Assembly: GCA_041484135.1 (NCBI GenBank)
Contig: JBGPHD010000046.1
Span: forward strand, 1 to 20,154
Direction of reading: 5' to 3'
Origin: JACORV01 sp041484135
GTDB taxonomy: Bacteria; Gemmatimonadota; Gemmatimonadetes; Gemmatimonadales; JACORV01
Length of the DNA stretch: 20,154 bases
The position numbers and the translations under genes are program-made. Below the pieces are notes generated by a model. That model was given only the letters and a program-made list of their open reading frames with translations. It was not told where the DNA came from and did not search any database. The stretch's first letter is position 1. Each line of letters opens with the position of its first letter. Positions 8,080-15,259 of the stretch are shown piece by piece.

Positions 8080-9150
8080 GTGACCACCTGTACGCACTGC
8101 GGCCGGAAGAACGAATCTGGCTCGCGGTTCTGCATGGACTGCGGCAAGCCGCTGTCCGTTTCGGCGATGGCGGTCGGCGCACCCGCGGGTGCTGTCGCGC
8201 CCGCGACCCGCGTGTATGCCACGGGCGAGGGCGCAGCGGGGGAGCCGGCGACCAAGTGCAGCTCATGCGGGCACGCGGTGGACAAGACGCTGCCCTTTTG
8301 CGCCTTTTGTGGCGCCAAGCTGGAGGCCGCAGTGGCCACGTCAGCTCCTCCATGCCCCAAGTGCGGCGCCGCGATCTCAAGCGCCGACTTCAAGTTCTGT
8401 CCGAACTGCGCCAGTCCTCTCGGCGCAGCGGGGGCGGCCGCCGCGGCCACGCCGCCGGCGCACGAGGCCACCGCCGTCTTCTCGGCACCGAAGACGGCCC
8501 CCAAGCCGCCGGTCCAGCTGGTGCTGGTCTCGGAGGACGGCACCAAGGGGAACCGGTACGCGGCGGTGGGCGAGGAGACGACGCTCGGGCGGGCCGGCGC
8601 GGACCTGGCCTTTTCCGACGACGGGTATCTCTCGCCGATCCACGCGATGCTCCTGTGGAAGGACGGCAAGCTCTCGATCCGCGACCTGGGGTCGCGGAAC
8701 GGCACGTGGATCTTCCTCGAGGGGCCGCACAAGCTGGTGGATGGGGACCTGATCCTGATCGGCTCGCAGCTGTTGCGGTTCAGGCGCCTCGGCTATCCGG
8801 GGCCCCACCCGCCGGACGCGGACGCGACGCGGCGGATGGGCTCGCTGGTGCCGAGTGCGGACATCGCGAGCGTCGCGCAATTGCGCGCCGACGGCAGCGT
8901 GCGGGACGTGTTCCACCTCTCGCCGGGGCGCGACATCGCGCTGGGCCGGGACCGGGGCGACTGGGCGTTCCCGTACGACCCGTCCATGAGCGGCGCCCAC
9001 GCCGTGATCCGGTCGGAGGACGCGGACTTCGTGCTGGCCGACGCGGGGAGCCGCAACGGCGTGGCGGTGGCGGCGCGCGGCGACGTGGCGCTCAAGAAGA
9101 ACTCGAAGATCCTGGTGGGTGACAAGCTGATGCTCGTCGAGATGCCGTGA
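8080..9150 (+). CDS. Triple zinc-ribbon, double-FHA phosphothreonine reader
   Basis: A 356-residue soluble protein without signal or membrane segment. Three zinc ribbons come first: C4/C7/C18/C21, C60/C63/C74/C77 and C92/C95/C107/C110. Two forkhead-associated domains follow. FHA1 (about 145-236) has GR (170-171), SPIH (185-188) and SRNGT (205-209). FHA2 (about 276-355) has GR (289-290), SGAH (304-307) and SRNG (324-327). FHA domains bind phosphothreonine, so this is probably the scaffold or reader for the adjoining kinase, acting in the cytoplasm. Both FHA domains keep the key Arg, Ser and Asn. The GTG start is set by the first zinc ribbon, which begins three residues later. The stop overlaps the kinase GTG (GTGA), which implies translational coupling. 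It is the first gene of the operon. Confidence 0.92.
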   Translation: MTTCTHCGRKNESGSRFCMDCGKPLSVSAMAVGAPAGAVAPATRVYATGEGAAGEPATKCSSCGHAVDKTLPFCAFCGAKLEAAVATSAPPCPKCGAAISSADFKFCPNCASPLGAAGAAAAATPPAHEATAVFSAPKTAPKPPVQLVLVSEDGTKGNRYAAVGEETTLGRAGADLAFSDDGYLSPIHAMLLWKDGKLSIRDLGSRNGTWIFLEGPHKLVDGDLILIGSQLLRFRRLGYPGPHPPDADATRRMGSLVPSADIASVAQLRADGSVRDVFHLSPGRDIALGRDRGDWAFPYDPSMSGAHAVIRSEDADFVLADAGSRNGVAVAARGDVALKKNSKILVGDKLMLVEMP

Positions 9151-10817
9151 AGACCTGTCCGGTCTGCAACCGGGAGTTCCCCGACAACGTCAAGTTCTGT
9201 CCCAACGACGGGCAGACGTTGCGGGCGAAGAGCGCGTCGGCGGACCTGGTGGGCCAGGTGGTCGCCGACCGGTATCACATCACCAAGAAGCTCGGCGAGG
9301 GCGGCATGGGCGCCGTGTACCTCGGCGAGCACGTCAAGATGGGCCGCAAGAGCGCCATCAAGGTGATGACGCAGGCGATGATCCACGACCCCGACGCGGT
9401 CTCCCGCTTCAACCGCGAGGCGGCCAACGCCAGCCGGATCTCCCACCCCAACGTCTGCCAGATCTACGACTTCGGCGAGACCAGCGACGGGCTGATCTAC
9501 CTCGCGATGGAGTTCATCGAGGGCTGCGCCCTCACCGATCTCATCGACAAGGAAGGCGCGCTGATGCCGGTGCGCGCCGCGGCGATCCTCAAGCAATCGG
9601 CCGACGCGCTCCAGGCCGCCCACGACCTCAGCATCGTCCATCGCGACCTCAAGCCCGACAACATCATGATCATCACGGGCCGGGACGGCTCGGACATCGT
9701 GAAGGTGGTGGACTTCGGCATCGCCAAGGCGATGGCGGGGGACGAGTCGGGCCAGAAGGTGACCAAGACGGGGCTGGTGGTGGGGACGCCGGAGTACATG
9801 AGCCCGGAGCAGCTCTCGGGGGACAAGCTCGACGGCCGGAGCGACATCTACTCGTTAGGCCTCGTGCTCTACCGGATGCTGACCGGGGTGCTGCCCTTCC
9901 AGGCCGACAGCGCGCAGGAGACGATGATCAAGCGTCTGACCGACGACCCCACGCCGCTCGAGGTGTCGCGGCCCGATATCGTGTTCCCGGCCAAGATGCA
10001 GGCGGTGCTCGACCGGGCGCTGGCGCGCTCGACTGCGGACCGCTACCAGCAGGCGGGCGAGTTCGGGCGCGACACGATGGAGGCGGTGGCGGGGCTCGCG
10101 GTGCCCTCGACGCGGGTGGACGTGGCCCCCCCGCACTCGGCGGCCACGCAGCTCATGGGCGAGGAGCAGATCCAGGAAGCGACCAGGCACGTCGCCGCGA
10201 AGAAGAAGGGCGCGGCGGCGGCGCCCGCCGCGGCCGCTCCCGCGCCGGCCAAGAAGTTCCCGCTGGTGCCGGTGCTGGGCGGCATGGCCGCGGTGGCGGT
10301 GCTGGGCGGAGTGGGGGTCTTCGCGATGGGTGGGTTCAAGCGGGGTGGCACCACGGGCGACACGACGTTGACGCAGCGGCCCAACACGACGCTGGTGGCG
10401 ACGGCGAACTCCACCCAGACGACCGGGCGGCTCCCCGGCAACACGAACAACCCGCCGCCGCCCCGGAACCCCGGCGGGACCAATCCGCCGCCGCGAGTGG
10501 ACACGCCCGTGCGCGGGACAAACCCGCCGCCGGGCGGCGTCAACGTGGCGATGATCGAAGACTCGGCGAACGCGGCGGTCCGGGCGGACCAGAACAGGCA
10601 GGCCAATGTGGCCAGACGGATCGCCCGCTGGGTGTTCTATCAGGCCGACGCCACGGCGAAGCAGAAAACGGACATGGCGGAGCTGATCCTGACACAGCTC
10701 GCCGACGCCGACACGGCTGGCATCACCGAGTGGGCCAGGAACGGACTCCGTTACGCGGCGGGTGCGCAGCGGGACAGGCTGATGCTGATGCTGCGCTCCG
10801 TAGGGGTCGAGCCATGA
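9147..10817 (+). CDS. Transmembrane Ser/Thr protein kinase with degenerate zinc ribbon
   Basis: A 556-residue Hanks-type kinase. A short N-terminal zinc ribbon has C4, C7 and C18, but Asp (21) replaces the fourth Cys. The kinase domain spans about 43-313: glycine loop GEGGMGAVY (50-58), K72 in AIK, HRDLKPDN with D167, DFG (189-191) and GTPEYMSPE (213-221). T206 and T208 in the activation segment are likely autophosphorylation sites. An Ala/Pro/Lys linker leads to one membrane helix (about 372-394). The outside part is a Pro/Asn/Thr-rich linker (400-465) and a helical C-terminal domain of about 90 residues; there are no PASTA repeats. The N-terminal kinase domain should be cytoplasmic and the tail periplasmic. 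It overlaps the FHA gene by GTGA and the phosphatase gene by ATGA. The signal sensed by the tail is unknown. Confidence 0.95.
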   Translation: MKTCPVCNREFPDNVKFCPNDGQTLRAKSASADLVGQVVADRYHITKKLGEGGMGAVYLGEHVKMGRKSAIKVMTQAMIHDPDAVSRFNREAANASRISHPNVCQIYDFGETSDGLIYLAMEFIEGCALTDLIDKEGALMPVRAAAILKQSADALQAAHDLSIVHRDLKPDNIMIITGRDGSDIVKVVDFGIAKAMAGDESGQKVTKTGLVVGTPEYMSPEQLSGDKLDGRSDIYSLGLVLYRMLTGVLPFQADSAQETMIKRLTDDPTPLEVSRPDIVFPAKMQAVLDRALARSTADRYQQAGEFGRDTMEAVAGLAVPSTRVDVAPPHSAATQLMGEEQIQEATRHVAAKKKGAAAAPAAAAPAPAKKFPLVPVLGGMAAVAVLGGVGVFAMGGFKRGGTTGDTTLTQRPNTTLVATANSTQTTGRLPGNTNNPPPPRNPGGTNPPPRVDTPVRGTNPPPGGVNVAMIEDSANAAVRADQNRQANVARRIARWVFYQADATAKQKTDMAELILTQLADADTAGITEWARNGLRYAAGAQRDRLMLMLRSVGVEP

Positions 10818-11812
10818 GCGGGCCGGTGAAGGTCGAGGTCTTCGGCCGGACCGACGTCGGCCAGACGCGGGACCACAACGAGGACAGCTTCCTCGTCGCG
10901 GACCTGACGCGCCGCAACGCCTCGCTCCAGCCCGACGTGCGCGAGCACGAGGTCGGGCCGCGCGGCTCGCTGTTCGTGGTCTCCGACGGGATGGGAGGCG
11001 CCGCCGCCGGCGAGATCGCCAGCGACATGGCGGTGGACACCATCTACAACCACATGATCACCGAGTGGGGGAACGACCAGGAGAACACCGAGCAGCGCTT
11101 CGCCTATCGCCTGCGCGAGGCGGTCGAGATCGCCAACCAGCAGATCCACGAGTACGCCAAGAGCCACGTCGAGCACCGCGGCATGGGGACCACCACCACG
11201 GCCGCCGGCGTCTACCAGGGCGCGCTCTACCTCACCCAGATCGGCGACAGCCGCGGCTACCTCATCCGCGCGGGCCGGATCGTCCAGATCACCAAGGACC
11301 AGTCGCTCATGCAGCGGCTGGTGGACGCGGGCGAGCTCACCGAGGAGGAGGCCGCCGTCAGCGAGCGGCGCAACATCATCCTCCAGGCCCTCGGCCCCGA
11401 CCCGCACGTCAAGGTGGACCTCACCCGGCAGGAGCTGCGCACCGGCGACATGCTCGTGATGTGCTCCGACGGGCTCTCGGGCCTGGTCAAGAACGACGAC
11501 ATGCTCCGCATCGTGACCGGCAACACGGATCTCGTCGCGATCTGCAAGGAGCTGATCGACCTGGCCAACACGCGCGGCGGCCCCGACAACATCACCTGCA
11601 TCGTGGCGCGGTTCGGCGGCGACGGCCTGCCGGCCGCCGACGGCAACGAGCCGGTGGGCCACCAGGTCTACCCGCTGCTCGACACCGAGTCCACCACCGA
11701 GCCGGTGCCGATCTACAAGCCGGAGAGCGTGGAGAGCGGCCGGAAGACCGAAGCGTCGGTGACGCCGCCGCCGGCGGCCGCGCCCCAGAAGAAGAAGTGG
11801 TGGCCGTTCTGA
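10814..11812 (+). CDS. PP2C-family Ser/Thr phosphatase
   Basis: A 332-residue PPM/PP2C-type metal-dependent phosphatase, the expected eraser for the neighbouring kinase. Metal-binding and signature residues are present: the N-terminal DVGQTRDHNED (14-24), DGMGG (58-62), MGTTTTA (124-130), GDSRGYL (144-150), CSDGLSG (217-223, D219) and GGPDN (255-259, D258). The ATG at 10814 overlaps the kinase stop (ATGA); an in-frame start at 10730 lies inside the kinase gene and would add residues unlike the family, so it was not used. Residues about 270-332 form a low-complexity tail rich in Pro, Ser and Glu that ends in the basic-aromatic KKKWWPF, possibly a membrane or partner contact. No membrane helix is visible, so the enzyme should be cytoplasmic. 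Confidence 0.95.
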   Translation: MSGPVKVEVFGRTDVGQTRDHNEDSFLVADLTRRNASLQPDVREHEVGPRGSLFVVSDGMGGAAAGEIASDMAVDTIYNHMITEWGNDQENTEQRFAYRLREAVEIANQQIHEYAKSHVEHRGMGTTTTAAGVYQGALYLTQIGDSRGYLIRAGRIVQITKDQSLMQRLVDAGELTEEEAAVSERRNIILQALGPDPHVKVDLTRQELRTGDMLVMCSDGLSGLVKNDDMLRIVTGNTDLVAICKELIDLANTRGGPDNITCIVARFGGDGLPAADGNEPVGHQVYPLLDTESTTEPVPIYKPESVESGRKTEASVTPPPAAAPQKKKWWPF

Positions 11813-11843
11813 GCCCGCGCGGGGACCAGGGGCGCTTCGCCTC

Positions 11844-13271
11844 GTGAAGTGTGAGATCCGGATCATCTCGGGGGCCCACGCCGGCCAGCACGAGGTCTAC
11901 GAGAAGTCGTACATCGGCATCGGCCGCCATCCGCTCTCCGACGTCCGCTTCGACGCCGAGAAGGACCTCGACGCGTCCACCCGCCACGCCGCTATCGTCA
12001 AGACCGGCGACAACTACCTGCTGCGCGACCTCGGCAGCCGGAACGGGACCTATCTCAACGGCGAGAAGATCGCCGGGGACCGGAACCTGTCGCACGGGGA
12101 CAAGCTGCGCTTCGGCGTGCACGGGCCGGAGGTCGAGTTCCACCTCGTGAAGGAGCAGGAAGAGGTCATCATGCCGGCGGTGCACGCGCCCCCCGCGCGC
12201 GCCTCCGCCTCGCCGTTCTCGCAGCCGGCGCCGCGCGAGACCCGGGACCGGGCCCCGGCGCCGAACCTCCCACCGGCACCCGCCACGGCCAGCCACAGCC
12301 CCGCCGACGACGCGCCGCGGCGGCCGACGCCGGGGGGCCGCGGGCCGTCGATGACGTCGGTGCTGCGCGCCGAGGTGCGGGCGCAGGCCACGCGGGTGCG
12401 GGCGGTCACCATCGTGCTCTTCATCGTGATGGTCGGCGCGGCCGCGATCCTCCTCTGGCAGGGGAGGACGGCCGCGCAGCAACAGGCGGTGGCCGACACC
12501 ACGATCACCGGGCTGCGCGTCCGGCTCCGCGACCTCACCGCCGCCAAGGCGGCGGCCGACTCGACCGTGCTTTCGCTCCAGGGCGCGATGAACCGGGAGA
12601 CCGACCCGACGCGGCGGCAGGTGATCCAACGGCAGTTCGACAGCGCGCGCACCCGGCAGGCGAACATCACCGTGGCGCAGGGCGTCGACTACAACGCCAT
12701 CCTCGGCGCCAACGCCCGGGCCATCGCGATGATCTACGTCCGCTTCGCGGACACGACGCAGATGTGGACCGGGACGGCGTTCTCGGTGACGACCGGCGGC
12801 CTGATGGTCACCAACCGCCACGTGGTGATGAACGAGGCGGGCGAGCGCCCGCGCGACATCGCGATCCAGTTCTCGGGCTCGTCGGACGTGCTCCCGGCGC
12901 GGCTGGTGCGCGTCGCCCCGGATGCGGACCTGGCGATCATCCAGCTGGAGTCGGCGGGGCCCTTCCCCGTGGTGGCCGGCCTCGCGGATGGCCCGAGCGA
13001 CCTGGCCGAAGGGGCGCCGATCGCGCTGGTGGGCTTCCCGGGCGGCGCCGGTGACCCAGGCAGCATCCCGCGTGTGAAGCTCGTCACCGGCGGCGTGAGC
13101 CGCATCGTGCCAGATTCCCTGCTGGAGCTGGACGCCTACAGCGGCACCGGCGCGAGCGGCAGTCCGATCTTCGACCGCAACGGCCGGGTCATCGGCGTCG
13201 AATTCGGCGGCATCGGCGGGCGGATCATCCGCGGCCTGCCCATCCGCCGCGCCAAGTCGCTGCTTCCCTAG
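11844..13271 (+). CDS. FHA-transmembrane-trypsin-like serine protease
   Basis: A 475-residue membrane protein with an unusual arrangement. An N-terminal FHA domain (about 1-103; GR 27-28, STRH 45-48, SRNGTYLNG 65-73) should face the cytoplasm. A Pro/Ala-rich linker (110-170) leads to one membrane helix (about 187-206), then a helical, likely coiled-coil stalk (210-290), then an HtrA/DegP-like S1 protease domain (290-475). The catalytic triad is visible: H326 in TNRHVV, D362 in DADLAII and S438 in GASGSP. No PDZ domain follows. Topology implies that phosphothreonine binding inside could control proteolysis in the periplasm. The GTG at 11844 is chosen because the FHA domain starts at once; it lies 31 bases after the phosphatase stop. 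The stop codon TAG is part of the next gene's ribosome site. Confidence 0.93.
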   Translation: MKCEIRIISGAHAGQHEVYEKSYIGIGRHPLSDVRFDAEKDLDASTRHAAIVKTGDNYLLRDLGSRNGTYLNGEKIAGDRNLSHGDKLRFGVHGPEVEFHLVKEQEEVIMPAVHAPPARASASPFSQPAPRETRDRAPAPNLPPAPATASHSPADDAPRRPTPGGRGPSMTSVLRAEVRAQATRVRAVTIVLFIVMVGAAAILLWQGRTAAQQQAVADTTITGLRVRLRDLTAAKAAADSTVLSLQGAMNRETDPTRRQVIQRQFDSARTRQANITVAQGVDYNAILGANARAIAMIYVRFADTTQMWTGTAFSVTTGGLMVTNRHVVMNEAGERPRDIAIQFSGSSDVLPARLVRVAPDADLAIIQLESAGPFPVVAGLADGPSDLAEGAPIALVGFPGGAGDPGSIPRVKLVTGGVSRIVPDSLLELDAYSGTGASGSPIFDRNGRVIGVEFGGIGGRIIRGLPIRRAKSLLP

Positions 13272-13275
13272 GAGG
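13270..13275 (+). promoter_or_regulatory. Perfect AGGAGG ribosome site nested in a stop codon
   Basis: The TAG stop of the FHA-protease gene (13269-13271) runs into GAGG, so AGGAGG is formed partly by the stop codon. Seven bases separate it from the ATG at 13283. Ribosomes ending the protease would finish right on the next ribosome site, which favours reinitiation. Confidence 0.85.
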
Positions 13276-13282
13276 TCATCGC

Positions 13283-13882
13283 ATGCGCATCCCCGTCCGA
13301 CCCGCGCTCGTCACGGGGGCGCTCGTCGCCCTCGTCGCGACCGCCTGTGACGTCCCGTTCGCGCCCCGGTGGGACGCCGACTGGAACGTCCCGCTGCCGT
13401 CGCAGAAGATCGTGCTGCTGGGCCAGTTCCCCGCCGCGATCGTCCCGGCGGGCACCAGCGCCAACGTGAGCTTCCCGGTGCAGCCACTGGAGCTTGACGC
13501 GTCGATCGGCACCATCCTGCAGCAGGAGTTACGGTCGGCATCGCTCGCCCTGACGCTCACCAAGTCGGTCGCGATCTCGGGGACTGACACGCTGTTCGTG
13601 GCGTCGAGCCGTGCCAACCTCAGCAACAACGACCCCTCGACGATCGTGCTGCCGATGGCGTTCGCCGCCGCGGACACCCAGGTGGACTCCACGCGCGCCG
13701 TGAGCGCGGCGGGGCTCGCCATGCTCCAGACCGTCGCGGAGGCGAAGGACTCGCTGTTCGTGCAGCTCCGCGGCCGGGCGACGAATCCCGGGCCCGGCAC
13801 CATCACCCTCACGGCCACGGACTCGATCGGCATCAGGCTCGCCCTGATCGCGCGGATCGGCGTCTCCACCCGCAAGAACTAG
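13283..13882 (+). CDS. Putative lipoprotein of unknown function
   Basis: A 199-residue exported protein. Residues 1-21 are a signal peptide ending VATA before C22, which fits a relaxed lipobox; mature residues begin CDVPFAPRWDADWNVPLP. The Trp- and Pro-containing start followed by a beta-strand-rich body resembles many envelope lipoproteins of diderm bacteria, but I recognise no named domain. The rest is rich in Ser, Thr, Ala and Leu, alternating as in a beta-sandwich. The start is fixed by a perfect AGGAGG seven bases before the ATG. It sits between the FHA-protease and the barrel protein, 10 bases from the latter, and so is probably made with both. It may be a partner of the barrel or a protease target; that is inference. 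Confidence 0.8.
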   Translation: MRIPVRPALVTGALVALVATACDVPFAPRWDADWNVPLPSQKIVLLGQFPAAIVPAGTSANVSFPVQPLELDASIGTILQQELRSASLALTLTKSVAISGTDTLFVASSRANLSNNDPSTIVLPMAFAAADTQVDSTRAVSAAGLAMLQTVAEAKDSLFVQLRGRATNPGPGTITLTATDSIGIRLALIARIGVSTRKN

Positions 13883-13886
13883 GAGG
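13881..13886 (+). promoter_or_regulatory. Second AGGAGG ribosome site nested in a stop codon
   Basis: The TAG stop of the lipoprotein gene (13880-13882) again supplies the first bases of AGGAGG, six bases before the ATG at 13893. The design is the same as at 13269-13275 and differs from the overlapping starts used earlier in the operon. Confidence 0.85.
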
Positions 13887-13892
13887 ATCGCC

Positions 13893-15233
13893 ATGCGTCG
13901 CACGATGCTCGCGCTGGCCGGCCTCCTCGCTCCGGCGGTGCTCAGCGCCCAGCTCCCCGACCCCTCGCCGCGCGCCCTGGCGTTAGGCGGCGCCTACACC
14001 TCGCTCGCCCGCGGCTACGAGGCCGTGGCCTGGAACCCGGCCATGCTATCGGCCACCGGCCGGCCCGGCTTCACCATCGGCCTGCCGCACCTCAACCTCG
14101 AGCTGGGCAGCAACACGTACAGCTGGAAGGACTTCCGCACCTACGCGAACCACTTCCTCTCCGACGCGGACAAGCAGTACCTGCTCGGCCAGATCGGGCT
14201 GGACGATTCCGTGCTCACGGTGCGGAACATCACCGGCATCACGCCGATCGGCCTCTCGATCGGCTCGTTCGCCTTCGCGGCGGGCACCGCCGGGGATGTG
14301 GACCTCTCGCTGGGGCGCGACGCGGTCGAGCTGGCGCTCTACGGCAACGCCGGCCGCACCGGCGTGGGCGAGTTCTTCACGGCCCGGGGCTCCCGCGGCC
14401 GGGGATGGGCCGCCACCACGCTGGCGGGGAGCTTCTCCCACGCCTTCAGGATCCCGGCGGGACGGCTCTCCGTCGGCGTCACCTACAAGAAGATCTACGG
14501 GCACGGTCTGGCCCGGGCCAACGAGACGTCGAGCAGCTTCGGCATCAACCCGTCGTTCGCCGTGACCGCGGCGGGCCACGCCATCTACACCAACTACCAG
14601 ACCGGCTACGACCCCCAGGGCCTCGGCGACATCCTGAGCGGCCAGGGGACTCCCGGCACCGGCTACGGCGTCGACATCGGCGGCGTGCTCCAGTTAGGCG
14701 GCCGGGCGATGACCCTCTCGGCGGTGCTGGTCAACGCGGCCGGCAGCATGACCTGGGACCCGTCGCGCTTCGCCTACGAGCGCGCCACTTTCCAGGTGTC
14801 GCAGAACGCGAACGGCAACGTGCAGGACACGCTGATCCGGACCACGCTCCAGACCGAGACGCAGATCGCCGCCGACCCGATCGCGCGCGCCTACCGCGAT
14901 TCGATCCTGGCGAACTCCGGGTTCGCGAAGGTCCTGCGGGTCGGCGTCGCGCTGCGCTCGGGCGCGCTGTCGCTGTCGGCGGGCGGGCAACTCCGCCTGA
15001 AGGAGGGACTCGACCGGCAGGCCGCGCAGCAGGTCTCGGGCGGCGCGGAATACCGGCTCCTCGGCCTGGTGCCCATCCGCGTGGGCGCGGCGTCGGATTT
15101 CAAGTCCCTGATCCTCTCGGGCGGGACGGGCATCTCCCTGCTCGGCCTCAACATCGACATCTCGGCGGCCCACATCGGTGGGAGCGACCGGCCGGGCGTG
15201 ATCTTCGGCGTGGGGGCGGGACTGATCTGGTGA
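13893..15233 (+). CDS. Outer-membrane beta-barrel protein (PorV/FadL-like fold)
   Basis: A 446-residue exported protein. The signal peptide ends near LSAQ (about residue 19). The mature start, ALALGGAYTSLARGYEAVAWNPAML, is typical of the PorV/PorQ, TraF-like and DUF5723 barrel families, where a Gly/Ala-rich segment plugs the barrel and NPA follows. The remainder alternates amphipathic strands and loops and ends in a strand with a terminal Trp, as outer-membrane proteins often do. Function could be transport of hydrophobic compounds or help in surface-protein export; the sequence does not decide. It is the last gene of the signalling operon, 10 bases after the lipoprotein gene, with an AGGAGG site. 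Two of its TTA leucine codons lie in GTTAGGC. It faces the symporter gene tail to tail with only 5 bases between stops. Confidence 0.82.
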   Translation: MRRTMLALAGLLAPAVLSAQLPDPSPRALALGGAYTSLARGYEAVAWNPAMLSATGRPGFTIGLPHLNLELGSNTYSWKDFRTYANHFLSDADKQYLLGQIGLDDSVLTVRNITGITPIGLSIGSFAFAAGTAGDVDLSLGRDAVELALYGNAGRTGVGEFFTARGSRGRGWAATTLAGSFSHAFRIPAGRLSVGVTYKKIYGHGLARANETSSSFGINPSFAVTAAGHAIYTNYQTGYDPQGLGDILSGQGTPGTGYGVDIGGVLQLGGRAMTLSAVLVNAAGSMTWDPSRFAYERATFQVSQNANGNVQDTLIRTTLQTETQIAADPIARAYRDSILANSGFAKVLRVGVALRSGALSLSAGGQLRLKEGLDRQAAQQVSGGAEYRLLGLVPIRVGAASDFKSLILSGGTGISLLGLNIDISAAHIGGSDRPGVIFGVGAGLIW

Positions 15234-15234
15234 A

Positions 15235-15259
15235 GGGGTTAGGGGTTAGGGGTTAGGGG
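15235..15259. repeat. Telomere-like (GGGGTTA)3GGGG tract
   Basis: Four runs of exactly four G are separated by three identical TTA loops, a textbook pattern for a single-strand G-quadruplex. It lies between two convergent genes, starting two bases after the barrel-protein stop. On the minus strand it encodes the last residues and TAA stop of the symporter (reading TPLTPNP). Position suggests a role in transcript ending or RNA stability, but no ordinary hairpin terminator is seen here. Confidence 0.9.

Noticed and set aside
6354..9122. Plus-strand open frame of 922 codons crossing the amidase and FHA genes
   Set aside because: It runs through the divergent promoter region and two genes with clear families, and its own residues have no recognisable pattern.
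10730..10813. Upstream in-frame start for the PP2C gene
   Set aside because: It would add 28 residues coded inside the kinase gene and unlike the family; the ATG at 10814 overlaps the kinase stop as in the neighbouring gene pair.
8080..13271. Type VI secretion threonine-phosphorylation module
   Set aside because: Kinase, phosphatase and FHA proteins are present, but no Tss, Hcp, VgrG or ClpV gene is in the window.
15235..15259. True telomere or CRISPR-like array
   Set aside because: Only about 3.5 copies of a 7-base unit inside the chromosome-like context of two genes; no spacers and no replicon end is evident.
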